Below are positions 49,742-58,335 of a stretch of DNA of 64,000 nt, piece after piece. Within the stretch, counting starts at the first letter, position 1. Each line of letters starts with the position of its first letter. The notes beneath the pieces were generated by a model. The model saw only the letters and a program-made list of their open reading frames with translations. It was not told the origin of the DNA and ran no database searches. Source of the DNA: Streptomyces sp. Ag109_O5-1. GTDB lineage: Bacteria > Actinomycetota > Actinomycetes > Streptomycetales > Streptomycetaceae. The translations under genes and the position numbers were made by a program. The stretch lies in the NCBI RefSeq assembly GCF_003814875.1, contig NZ_RKQF01000001.1, forward strand, positions 4,464,001-4,528,000. The letters are read 5' to 3'.

Positions 49742-51024
49742 GCGGGCTGCTGACCGGCCTCGTCGAGCGCACCCTCGGGCTCGTGCCCGTGCTGGAGCCG
49801 CGGCCGAGATCGCGGTTCGAACCCGTGGCCGAGGACGGTTTCGAGGTCGTCGTGCCCGAACCCGTGGACGGCCTCGTCCTGGCGCGCCAGGACGCACGCC
49901 CGCCGGACACCGACGTGGCACCCGAGCATGCCCCACGGCAGGAACGGCGAGCCGAGTTTCCCGCCCCCGGACAGCCGCCGGAGCCGATCGCCCCGACCCG
50001 TGAGGCCTCTGACGCCGGCGCGCCCGTAAGCGATATGACGCCGCAGCAGAAGGAGCAGGCCGCCGCGCGGACAGGACACCGGCCAAGCCCGAAGGAGTCC
50101 GTCCGTCCGTCGCCTCCGGAGCGGGCCACCGCGCGGCCGGCGTCCCCACGCCGCCCGGACGAGGAGCCCCCAGCCACCGCCCGGCAGACAGGACACCGGC
50201 CAGACCGGGAGGAATCTGTCCGGCCGTCGCCTCCAGAGCAGACCTCCGCGCAGCCGCCGTCCCCACGCCGCCCGGACGAGGAGCCCCCAGCCACCGCCCG
50301 GCAGACAGGACACCGGCCAGACCGGGAGGAATCTGTCCGGCCGTCGCCTCCGGAGCAGACCTCCGCGCAGCCGCCGCCCCCACGCCGCCCGGACGAGGAG
50401 CCCCCAGCCACCGCCCGGCAGACAGGACATCGGCCAGACCCGAAGGAGCCGGTCCGGCCGTCGTCTCCGGTGCGGGCCACCACGGGCCGCGACGTCCCCG
50501 AGGAGCCGCCCGCCGCCGTGAGCGGGCGTCCGCGGCCCCGCTTCGCCCACGGGTCCGCCGCGGCCGAAACAGCCCCTCGTACGGAACCGGTCGTCACCAG
50601 CCCCGTAACCGCGTCCGGCGCGCCTCTCGGCGAACACGGCCCGCTGATCGCCGGCCGGACGGACGGTGGCGCGGCCGCTCCCCCGGCCGCCGGGGGCACG
50701 CACCCGGTCTCCACATCCATGAGCCCCCCAGGAGAGCCGGCCGGCCCGCCGCCGGACCCGGCCGTCGTCCGCGCCGCGCTGCGACAGGCCCTCCCCGCGC
50801 CGCGGGCTGGGACGGGCGGTGCCGGGGACCCGGAACGGGCCACCGCGGCGCCCCGCATCACGGTCAACATCGGCCGGGTCGAGCTGCGGACCGTGGCCCG
50901 GCCCGCCCCTTCCGGCACCGCCCGGCCCGCCGGCCCCGGACCGCGCCAGGAGCCGGCCGACGGCGCCCGGCCGCTGTCGCTCGCCGACTACCTCGCCGGC
51001 CGCGACCAGGGAAGTGGCGCATGA
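49738..51024 (+). CDS. Proline-rich eCIS protein with tandem repeats
   Basis: A 428-residue, largely disordered protein. A short N-terminal segment (SGLLTGLVERTLGLVPVLEP) and a short C-terminal motif (ITVNIGRVELRTVARP, then LSLADYLAGR) look conserved among eCIS clusters in my recollection. Between them lies a Pro/Arg/Glu-rich region with three 39-residue repeats and a partial fourth (TGHRPDREESVRPSPPEQ... unit). It overlaps both neighbours by four bases. It may be a flexible linker or scaffold at the tail; function not established. Confidence 0.8.
   Translation: MSGLLTGLVERTLGLVPVLEPRPRSRFEPVAEDGFEVVVPEPVDGLVLARQDARPPDTDVAPEHAPRQERRAEFPAPGQPPEPIAPTREASDAGAPVSDMTPQQKEQAAARTGHRPSPKESVRPSPPERATARPASPRRPDEEPPATARQTGHRPDREESVRPSPPEQTSAQPPSPRRPDEEPPATARQTGHRPDREESVRPSPPEQTSAQPPPPRRPDEEPPATARQTGHRPDPKEPVRPSSPVRATTGRDVPEEPPAAVSGRPRPRFAHGSAAAETAPRTEPVVTSPVTASGAPLGEHGPLIAGRTDGGAAAPPAAGGTHPVSTSMSPPGEPAGPPPDPAVVRAALRQALPAPRAGTGGAGDPERATAAPRITVNIGRVELRTVARPAPSGTARPAGPGPRQEPADGARPLSLADYLAGRDQGSGA
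50071..50470 (+). repeat. 117-bp tandem repeat in the eCIS proline-rich gene
   Basis: Three head-to-tail units start at 50071, 50188 and 50305, each opening ACAGGACACCGGCCA, with a partial fourth from 50422. Units 2 and 3 are almost identical in DNA, indicating recent duplication. The 117-bp period is a multiple of three, so the frame is kept. Confidence 0.92.
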
Positions 51025-51698
51025 GCAACCACCTCGCCGTCGCGATGGTCACCGCCGTGATCAGCCGGCTGCTGAGCGAGTCGCTGGCGGCGGCCGGACC
51101 CGGCGGTGTGGAGAACGCCACCGTGACCACCCTGCGCCCGCAGACCCTCGCGGCAGCGGCGGACGACACCTTGCACGGCATCAACGTCTACCTCTACCGG
51201 GTCGTCCCCAACGCGTCCTGGGCGGCGTCCGCGCTGCCGACCCGCCGTGCCGACGGCACCCTGGTGGACCACCCCAGGCAGGCGGTCGACCTGCACTACC
51301 TCCTGACCTTCTCGGGCGACGACTCCGCGCTGGAACCGCAGCGGCTGCTCGGGCTCGCGGTCACCACGCTCGCCGCGCATCCGGTGCTCGGCCGCGAACT
51401 GGTGCGGTACGTGGTCCAGCAGGCGGCACAGACGGATCCGGCCGGCTGGCAGCAGTACACGGACCTAAACCAGCAGCCGGACGTGGTCCGCACGAGCCTG
51501 CTGCCGCTGGACGTGGAGGAGATGAGCAAACTGTGGTCGATGCTCTTCCACAGCCCCTACCGGCTCTCTCTCGCCTACCAGGCGACGGTGGTGCTGCTGG
51601 ATGCTGCGGAGTCCCCCGCCGCACCGGCGCCCGCGGTGGTCACGCGCGTGGTGACGGTGCAGCCGTCGGCCGCCGCTGCCGCAACCGGCGGAAGCTGA
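51021..51698 (+). CDS. DUF4255 tail-terminator-like protein
   Basis: A 225-residue protein of the DUF4255 (Pvc16/Afp16 N-terminal) family. It shows AVAMVTAVISRLLSESL, GINVYLYRVVPNASW, PRQAVDLHYLLTFSGDD and LGLAVTTLAAHPVLGRELV. In characterised eCIS particles this protein caps the tube and stops sheath and tube growth. It overlaps the preceding gene by ATGA. The C-terminal ~30 residues are Ala-rich. Confidence 0.9.
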   Translation: MSNHLAVAMVTAVISRLLSESLAAAGPGGVENATVTTLRPQTLAAAADDTLHGINVYLYRVVPNASWAASALPTRRADGTLVDHPRQAVDLHYLLTFSGDDSALEPQRLLGLAVTTLAAHPVLGRELVRYVVQQAAQTDPAGWQQYTDLNQQPDVVRTSLLPLDVEEMSKLWSMLFHSPYRLSLAYQATVVLLDAAESPAAPAPAVVTRVVTVQPSAAAAATGGS

Positions 51699-51705
51699 GC
51701 GGCCG

Positions 51706-53667
51706 ATGACCGAGCCCGCCGAGCCCACGGACGCCTGGCTGTCGGCCAACCACCGCTATCTGGTCGCGGCCCTGGAGGCCCTGCGCTGCCGGCTCGACGA
51801 CGACGATGATCCCGCGCCGCTGCGGAAGGCCCAGAGCGCCCGCAACCGGGTGCGGCGTGCCATGACCGAGCCGCCCGCGCTGGACCGGATCGCGGACGGC
51901 TTCGGCCTGTCGCCGTTCGAGCGGGACGTGCTGCTGCTGGCCGCGGGCCCCACGCTCGACACGCCGTTCGCGCACGTCTGCGCACAGGCGCAGGGCGACA
52001 GTTCGCGTACCTATGCGACCTTCGCCCTGGCCCTGACCAAGCTGCCCGGGGCGCAGTGGAACGCCCTCAGCCCGGCGGGCCCGCTGCGCCGGACACCACT
52101 GCTGCGGCTCGCCCATCCCGACATCCCCACGACGAGCGCCCTGTACGTCGAGGAACGGATCCTGCACGCGCTGGCCGGTCTCTCGTACCTCGACCCCGAG
52201 CTGGAACCGCACACCGCGCCGCTCGCCGAGCCCGGGGCCCTGTCCCCTGCACTCCAGGAGGCCGCGCGGTCCGTGGCGGCGATCTGGTCGGCCGAAGGGG
52301 CGCCGGGGGCGGTGCCGGTGCTGGTGCACGGTCGTCAGCGGGCCGGACTGCGGCATGCCGCGGCTGCGGCCTACCGGTCGGCGGGGCTGCGGTCGGTCTG
52401 TCTGCGGGCGGCGGATCTGCCGGCCGACCCGGTGGCGCGGGACCGGCTGGCGCGGCTGTGCGAACGGGAGTCGGTCCTGGCCGGGATCGGCTGGATCATC
52501 GATGTGGACGATGCGGTGCCCGAGTGCGGCCGGACGGCGTTGGACCTGGCGGGCCGGCTGGCGGCGCCCGTGGTGGTCACTGCACACGAGCCGTTGGACG
52601 GGCCGGGGCCGCGCCGTCCCGTCCGGGTGGCGGTCGGCCGCGCCTCGGCGGACGAACTGCGCACCGTCTGGCGGCAGGCGCTGGGCCCGGCCGCCGCGGG
52701 CCTGGACCGCTGGATCGACATGGCCGCCGGTCAGTTCGACCTGGACGCGGACGACGTGGCCTCCGTGGCCGGGCAGGTTCCGGCGGCGGCCGACCCGGAC
52801 GACACCGGGGCGCGGTTGTGGGACGCCTGCCGCCGCCAGGCCCGGCCCGCCCTGAACGGCCTGGCCGAGCGGATCGAGCCCCGCGCCCGCTGGGAGGACC
52901 TGGTGCTGCCGGACGTCCAGCTGCGGGTACTGCGGCAGATCGCCGCCCACGTACGGCACCGGCTCACCGTCTGGGAGGACTGGGGCTTCGCCGCCCGCAG
53001 CGGCCGGGGCCTGGGCACCGCCGCGCTGTTCTCCGGGCCCAGCGGCACCGGCAAGACGCTGGCCGCCGAGGTGATCGCGGGCGCGTTACGGCTCGACCTG
53101 TACCGCATCGACCTGAGCCAGGTGGTCGACAAGTACATCGGCGAGACGGAGAAGAACCTCAGCCGTGTCTTCGACGCCGCCGAAGCCGGCGGCGCCGTCC
53201 TGCTCTTCGACGAGGCCGACGCGCTCTTCGGCAAGCGCAGCGAGGTCCAGGACAGCCACGACCGGCACGCCAACATCGAGGTGGGCCATCTGCTCCAGCG
53301 CATCGAGGCCTACCAGGGGCTGGCCGTCCTGACCACCAACCTCAAGGACGCCCTCGACCCGGCGTTCCTGCGCAGGCTGCGCTTCACGGTCCCCTTCCCG
53401 TTCCCGGACGCATCAGCCCGCGAGGAGATCTGGCAGCGCGTCTTCCCCGAGCAGACGCCCGCCGAGGGCCTCGACCCGGCGGCCCTGGCCCGGCTGTCCG
53501 TCTCCGGCGGCACGATCCGCAACATAGCCCTCGGCGCCGCCTTCCTCGCCGCCGACGCGGGCCGCCCGGTGGGCATGGACCATCTGCTGGCCGCAGCCCG
53601 CACCGAGTACGCCAAGTTGGAACGCCCGCTGACCGGTGCGGAGGTGACCGGATGGACGGCGCGGTGA
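51706..53667 (+). CDS. AAA-family ATPase of the injection system
   Basis: A 653-residue Pvc15/Afp15-like ATPase. The N-terminal half is helical with a degenerate ATPase-like domain (VPVLVHGRQRAG). The C-terminal AAA module has Walker A GPSGTGKT (~444-451), Walker B LLFDEADALFG (~498-508) and sensor/arginine-finger region TTNLKDALDPAFLRRLRF. Homologues are needed for particle assembly or cargo loading. Codon 461 is TTA (53086-53088). It lies directly upstream of the candidate cargo gene. Confidence 0.93.
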   Translation: MTEPAEPTDAWLSANHRYLVAALEALRCRLDDDDDPAPLRKAQSARNRVRRAMTEPPALDRIADGFGLSPFERDVLLLAAGPTLDTPFAHVCAQAQGDSSRTYATFALALTKLPGAQWNALSPAGPLRRTPLLRLAHPDIPTTSALYVEERILHALAGLSYLDPELEPHTAPLAEPGALSPALQEAARSVAAIWSAEGAPGAVPVLVHGRQRAGLRHAAAAAYRSAGLRSVCLRAADLPADPVARDRLARLCERESVLAGIGWIIDVDDAVPECGRTALDLAGRLAAPVVVTAHEPLDGPGPRRPVRVAVGRASADELRTVWRQALGPAAAGLDRWIDMAAGQFDLDADDVASVAGQVPAAADPDDTGARLWDACRRQARPALNGLAERIEPRARWEDLVLPDVQLRVLRQIAAHVRHRLTVWEDWGFAARSGRGLGTAALFSGPSGTGKTLAAEVIAGALRLDLYRIDLSQVVDKYIGETEKNLSRVFDAAEAGGAVLLFDEADALFGKRSEVQDSHDRHANIEVGHLLQRIEAYQGLAVLTTNLKDALDPAFLRRLRFTVPFPFPDASAREEIWQRVFPEQTPAEGLDPAALARLSVSGGTIRNIALGAAFLAADAGRPVGMDHLLAAARTEYAKLERPLTGAEVTGWTAR

Positions 53668-53683
53668 GCGGAGGGGGGCGCTG

Positions 53684-55546
53684 ATGTCCTGGGATCTGAG
53701 CAAAAGCCCGAGCAAGTCCGAGTCGGCCATGGTTGCGGTGCGGCGTGTGCTCAAAGCTCGGCGCACCGGGAACCCGCCCGCGCCACGTGACGGCATGGCC
53801 TTTGTGGCTCTTAAACCGGCCGCGGGAAAACGCGGACGGGACGACGACGCCTCTGGGCGGGGCAAGAAGGCCCGGGACGAGGAGCCGGAACCCGTCAACA
53901 GAGAGAGTCTCCGCGCATGGGCGCAGGGGAGTCTGCAGGTGTCCTGGAACTGGAACACCGGCGTGCTGACCCAGAGTGGCCGGCCACGGCAGCAGTTCAG
54001 TTCCGGCGAGGGCACGCATACGGTGGCCTGGACGTCCGTGGACCGGGCGGTGCAGGCCAATCTGAGCGGATCGAAGGACGTCTCCGAGGCGCTCGTCCGG
54101 CTGGAGGAAATGGCCGGGCATCTGGCCAAGTCGCCGCTGGCCGGCATCGCGCCGCCGATCGACCAGCAGTTGCGCAAAAAACAGGGAACTGACTACACGG
54201 TGAGCGGCGTCGCCGTCGACAACCTGGAGGACAGTCTCGCTTCGGCCAAGGACAAGAAGGACGAGCAGAGCCTGAACGAAGCCATCAAGGACTTCCTGGT
54301 GCTGCGCAACACCCTCCCCTTCGCCTCGATCCAGGGACCTGCCCCCGGCGCCGCGGAGGGAACGTACGCACAGCGGCTGACGGAGCGTGAGGCGCTGTTG
54401 CAGTCCCGGTTGCAGTCCGGCCGCGTAGCCCGGGCACTTCCGAAACGTACCCAGGCAGAGATCAAATTCGCCACCTGGCGGCTGGTCGACACCGCCGCGC
54501 TGTTGGGCGAGCTGACCGACTCGGACGTGACCTACGGATCCGACGTGGCCACCACGACCTTCAGCGCGGTGGTCGCGACCCTCCTGGACGAAATCTCCCG
54601 ATGGGCTCCCCTGTCGCTGCAAGCGGCGAACTTACTCGTGCCTGGCGCGGGAGCGACGAAAAACGCGGAGGCGGTCGTGGCCTCGCTGGAAAGCTATCTG
54701 GGCGAAGAGCTGAGCCAGGCCACCGCCGAGGACAAGAGAGCCGCGGCCCAGTGGCAGCGCGAGACCGGGGGCACTGGGCAGGCGGCTTCCAGGCCCCGTG
54801 AGACGGCCAAGGCCTGGCAGGCACGTGCCGACTGGCTCGGCCGTCACAACAAGGCTTTGGAGAAGCAGATCAGGACGCACCTGGAGTGGGTGGGGGTCTA
54901 CGGGTTCGCGCCGACCCACGTCGTCCGCGGCAAGGAGCCCCTCACGGTGACCGCCGACTTCTCCGGCGGCACCCTGAGAGTGGCGATCTCCGGCAGGCCC
55001 CAGTCACCGTACAGCGGCAGCCAAGGCAGTCACATCACCGCCTGGGAGGTGGAGCGGCTCGCCACTGAGAACCGTCTGCAGGACAAGACCCCGGAAGACG
55101 TCGCGGAAGAACTCCAGGCCATGTACGACGAGTGCCGGTCGACGCCCAGTGCGAAGCTCGTGAAACGCCTCCCCGAAGATGAGCGGGCTTCCACCGCAAC
55201 GCTCATGAAGGACGCGCTGGAGGCCCTGGGCGAAGCGATCGAGGATCTTCCGGCAGCGGACGACCTGGCTCCGGTGGTCGTCAAGGCCGTACAGGCTTAC
55301 CAGGACTACAGGAATGCCCTGCCCTTCGCCACGACCTTCGCCGGAAGCCGCTCGGGGCATGGCGAGGGGACATATCTGAAGAACGCCGGGAAAATGAGCC
55401 GCAACGACCTGAGCAAAGCGCTCTTCGACAACGAATCGCTTGAGGACGAGATCGATTACCTGGGCTTGCTGAAATACCGCGAGGCCATCTTCAAGGCCAG
55501 GCGTCTGGAGCACCGCACGCAGTTCAACCTGGCCTTCCCGGAGTGA
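53684..55546 (+). CDS. Candidate eCIS cargo: unrecognised protein with an internal duplication
   Basis: A 620-residue protein of no family I can name. Residues 1-72 are charged and disordered with clustered basic residues (KRGR at 49-52, KKAR at 61-64). Two related halves follow: GEGTHTVAW (108) and RNTLPFASI (~208), then GSQGSHITAW (~444) and RNALPFATT (~543), each about 100 residues apart and followed by EGTY. Codon 317 is TTA (54632-54634). Third-position GC is visibly lower than in neighbouring tail genes. Its place after the ATPase, with a disordered basic N-terminus, fits a loaded effector. Confidence 0.75.
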   Translation: MSWDLSKSPSKSESAMVAVRRVLKARRTGNPPAPRDGMAFVALKPAAGKRGRDDDASGRGKKARDEEPEPVNRESLRAWAQGSLQVSWNWNTGVLTQSGRPRQQFSSGEGTHTVAWTSVDRAVQANLSGSKDVSEALVRLEEMAGHLAKSPLAGIAPPIDQQLRKKQGTDYTVSGVAVDNLEDSLASAKDKKDEQSLNEAIKDFLVLRNTLPFASIQGPAPGAAEGTYAQRLTEREALLQSRLQSGRVARALPKRTQAEIKFATWRLVDTAALLGELTDSDVTYGSDVATTTFSAVVATLLDEISRWAPLSLQAANLLVPGAGATKNAEAVVASLESYLGEELSQATAEDKRAAAQWQRETGGTGQAASRPRETAKAWQARADWLGRHNKALEKQIRTHLEWVGVYGFAPTHVVRGKEPLTVTADFSGGTLRVAISGRPQSPYSGSQGSHITAWEVERLATENRLQDKTPEDVAEELQAMYDECRSTPSAKLVKRLPEDERASTATLMKDALEALGEAIEDLPAADDLAPVVVKAVQAYQDYRNALPFATTFAGSRSGHGEGTYLKNAGKMSRNDLSKALFDNESLEDEIDYLGLLKYREAIFKARRLEHRTQFNLAFPE

Positions 55547-55578
55547 TCCGCCGCCACCGGGACCAGAGGGACGACACC

Positions 55579-55824
55579 GTGACCACCGAAGTGACCGTCG
55601 CCATCGACACCCTGGTCGTCGAGGTGGACGAGGCGACCGCGCGCGCCGTCGCCGAGGGCCGTGTCGAGGCCCTGGCGCCGGCGCTGCTGGCCGCGCTGCG
55701 CGGTCACCCGGCGTTCACGGACGCCGCTCAGCCGGCGCCCAGCCGGATCACCCACAGTGTGGGCCCGTGCAGGGACGCCGTCGCTCCGAAGGCACCGCCG
55801 GTGGCCGCGAACTGCACGGTGTGA
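55579..55824 (+). CDS. Small eCIS-operon protein, possibly 3'-truncated
   Basis: An 81-codon frame from GTG 55579 (GAGGGACG upstream). The first ~50 codons have strong Streptomyces coding character (VAIDTLVVEVDEATARAVAE, ALLAALRGHPAF). The last ~30 codons are antisense to the fibre-like gene and look noncoding, so the original 3' end may have been lost. A 97-base convergent overlap with a real gene is unusual. No family recognised. Confidence 0.45.
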   Translation: MTTEVTVAIDTLVVEVDEATARAVAEGRVEALAPALLAALRGHPAFTDAAQPAPSRITHSVGPCRDAVAPKAPPVAANCTV

Positions 55825-56315
55825 CTGCCTGCGGTCACCTGGGCGGAGCCGATCGTGGTCGCCGGTACCCACGTCGTGGCTCCTCCCGGAAGGGCCACAA
55901 AGCCGACTCCCCACTCCGCTGTGCCTTCCTTGTTGGTGATGGCTCCGTCGACCATGACGTGCAGGATCAGGGGGTGGTTCGGGTCCGTGGTGCTGGCGTG
56001 GCCATGGCCGATGAGCAGCAGGGTGGCCGGCGTCTGGAACTGGATCTGCCCGCTGATCATCGTGGCCGTGGACGCGTTGAAGTCGAAACCCCACTGCCCG
56101 TTGTCCGGCTTCAGCAATTGCACGCCGAGGGACTGGCTGCTCAGCGCCGGTGCGGTGAGCCCGCCCTGCGCCGTGAGCGGGCCGGTCACCGTGCCGCCCG
56201 AGAGGTCGAGCTTGCCGGTCTCGTGCCGCAGTACGGCTGCGGCGATGTCGTTCCAGTCGGCGGACCGCACCGGGTCGCCGGGGGCCTTGTCGGCCAGGTT
56301 CTGGTCAAGCGTCAT
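55728..56315 (-). CDS. Tail-fibre-like protein of the injection system
   Basis: A 195-residue protein. The N-terminal segment (MTLDQNLADKAPGDPVRSAD) begins with the baseplate-attachment pattern common in tail fibres. A short repeat segment (LSGGTVTGPLTAQGGLTAPA) resembles fibre shafts, and the C-terminal half is a beta-sandwich-like domain. ATG with AGGAGACA upstream. Last gene of the minus-strand baseplate operon. It may bind the surface that triggers firing; receptor unknown. Confidence 0.75.
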   Translation of the reverse strand: MTLDQNLADKAPGDPVRSADWNDIAAAVLRHETGKLDLSGGTVTGPLTAQGGLTAPALSSQSLGVQLLKPDNGQWGFDFNASTATMISGQIQFQTPATLLLIGHGHASTTDPNHPLILHVMVDGAITNKEGTAEWGVGFVALPGGATTWVPATTIGSAQVTAGSHTVQFAATGGAFGATASLHGPTLWVIRLGAG

Positions 56316-56352
56316 CGCTGTGTCTCCTCATCGGCTCGCCGCCATCGGCAGA

Positions 56353-58296
56353 TCACTGGAAAACTCGCTCGTCGAACGACGAGGCGTCGAACACCGCGCC
56401 GTCGGGGGAAAGCTGCACCCAGAACCAGCTGGTGAAGTCGGCGCCGCGCACGTCGTCCACGGTCGGCAGCAGCAGGTCGGTACCGCCGTCCTCGGGCCGG
56501 ATCCGGCCGAGCGCGAGGCCGTTGAGGACCCGTTCGGGGTCGGCCGCGTGGACCACGGCGCGGCCGCAGACGGTGAGGCGGCAGTAGAGCCGGTCGGCCA
56601 GTGCGCCGTCGAGCAGCCGGATCGTCAGCTGTTGCAGCCAGTCGTGGAGCGCGTCGGCCGGCTCCCAGGTCAGCTGCTGTCCGGCGACGGCGGTGCGGCC
56701 GGCCAGCGTCACCGGCTGGGTGCCGAGGACCGCGCCGGGAGGCAGGTGCCAGTCGGCGCGGTCGGCGGACGACAGCGGAAACGGCAGGTCCATGGTGACT
56801 GTGAGCACCGGACGGCCGGTGGTCACCACCGGGACGGGCGGGCCGTCCAGCGCCACGGCCAGGCCGCCCAGCAGGTCCGCGGGGCTGATCCCGGTGTCGT
56901 TGCGCAGCTCCCGGCCGACGCCGGTGAGCCGGACGTCGACGACGTGCAGGCCGGGGGCGAAGGGCGGTGAGGACGCGTCGGGCCGTGTCTCGGCGAGCGG
57001 GGTGAACAGCGCCCGGCAGTCGTATGTCCTGGTCCAGACGCCGTCGTTGAGGTCGAGCAGGGCGATGGCGGCGGTGTGGTGCTCGATGCCGTCCGGGGCC
57101 TGGAACGCCGGTGTGCCGTCGGGGTCGCGGGGCCATTCCACGGTGCCCGCGAGATCCGGGTCGAGGTCGGTGTCCTCCCAGGCGGCGGTCCTGGCCGGGA
57201 TCAGCCAGTAGTCGCCGGTGCGGTGCGACGCGCCGTCCTCGAACTCGATCTGTACGCCGTCCTCCAGGTCGACCCATCCGCCGCCGACGGGTACGGCGCC
57301 GGGCGAGTCCCAGCGCCGTACGACGACCGGGTCGGCGAGGTCCCCGTCGGCCGGGGCCGGGCCGCTCCACTCCGTCACGCGCAGCGTGGTGCCGTCGGCC
57401 GCGTCCAGGCGGCCCAGGAAGCCGTGTTCGCGGCGCCGGGTGCGGGCCAGGTCGCAGACCTCCACCCAGTCGCCCTTGGCGAAGCCGAGCCGTTCGTCGC
57501 GGGCGGGGCTGTCGATCGCCAGGGTGGCGGCGGTCGCGTCCGTGGTCAGGCCTACCACCAGGGCGGCCACCGAGCCGTTGTCCCGCGACCACACGAACGA
57601 CGGGACGTCCTCGCCGCCTCTGTGGATCTCGACCCGGTACAGCTGGTTCTCCAGGCGGCGGTAGCCGGCCGAGGGCGGGATGACGCACGGGGTGGTGGCG
57701 GTGGCGTCGGGCTCGGCGCGGGCCCGCAGCCGCCCGGACGGCAGGCTGCTCCGCGGTGCCCAGGGCGCGGCGACGTCGGCGGGCACCGCCTCGGGGCCCG
57801 GGGCCGGCTCCAGCCGCACCTGCCAGACGGTACGGCTCCGGGTGCCGGTGTCGGGGCCGCCGAGGGCCACCTCGCGCAGGTCGGGGCGCTCCAGGGCGGT
57901 GAGGTGTTCGCGCCACACGTCCAGGTAGGCGACGTAGCGACCGTCGCCGGTGGGCAGCCGGGCACCGGGCAGCTCGGGCTGGGCGGCGAGCGGCACCGGG
58001 GCGTCGATCTCGCAGAGCACGCCGTCGACGTAGTAGCGCCCGGCGGACAGCGTCAGGTCCGCGCCGGGAGTGGCGGCCGGGGTGCCGCCGCCGGGAGTGG
58101 TGATCGCGAAGCCGGCCGCGTCCTTGGGGCCGCCGTGGACGCCTACGGTGTCCCGGGCGGTGGTCTCGTCCAGGTGCAGCTGGATGTCCAGCTGCTCGTT
58201 CCAGTCGGCGTCGAGCGCGACCCGGCCCTGCTGCAGCAGCACGCCGCGGTAGTGGTTGCCGGGACGGAACGTCCGCCGGGTGAAGTCGCCCTTCAT
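56353..58296 (-). CDS. DUF6519-type eCIS protein
   Basis: A 647-residue protein starting MKGDFTRRTFRPGNHYRGVL and continuing LQQGRVALDADWNEQ, the signature of DUF6519 proteins linked to phage-tail-like clusters. It is beta-rich throughout (YYVDGVLCEID, VAYLDVWREHLTAL, RVEIHRGGEDVPSFVWSRDN). The ATG has GGAGG seven bases upstream. Probably a structural spike, fibre-network or baseplate component; precise location unknown. It sits between the fibre-like and tail protein I-like genes. Confidence 0.88.
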   Translation of the reverse strand: MKGDFTRRTFRPGNHYRGVLLQQGRVALDADWNEQLDIQLHLDETTARDTVGVHGGPKDAAGFAITTPGGGTPAATPGADLTLSAGRYYVDGVLCEIDAPVPLAAQPELPGARLPTGDGRYVAYLDVWREHLTALERPDLREVALGGPDTGTRSRTVWQVRLEPAPGPEAVPADVAAPWAPRSSLPSGRLRARAEPDATATTPCVIPPSAGYRRLENQLYRVEIHRGGEDVPSFVWSRDNGSVAALVVGLTTDATAATLAIDSPARDERLGFAKGDWVEVCDLARTRRREHGFLGRLDAADGTTLRVTEWSGPAPADGDLADPVVVRRWDSPGAVPVGGGWVDLEDGVQIEFEDGASHRTGDYWLIPARTAAWEDTDLDPDLAGTVEWPRDPDGTPAFQAPDGIEHHTAAIALLDLNDGVWTRTYDCRALFTPLAETRPDASSPPFAPGLHVVDVRLTGVGRELRNDTGISPADLLGGLAVALDGPPVPVVTTGRPVLTVTMDLPFPLSSADRADWHLPPGAVLGTQPVTLAGRTAVAGQQLTWEPADALHDWLQQLTIRLLDGALADRLYCRLTVCGRAVVHAADPERVLNGLALGRIRPEDGGTDLLLPTVDDVRGADFTSWFWVQLSPDGAVFDASSFDERVFQ

Positions 58297-58335
58297 CGTT
58301 GTACCTCCACCGTCGTGTGAGCCCGCTCGTTCCGC

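Noticed and set aside
50071..50470. CRISPR-like array
   Set aside because: The repeats are contiguous 117-bp coding units without spacers and keep the reading frame of a real gene.
53732..53875. True nuclear-localisation signal in the candidate cargo
   Set aside because: Spaced basic clusters are common in disordered high-GC proteins; kept only as a remark, not a feature.
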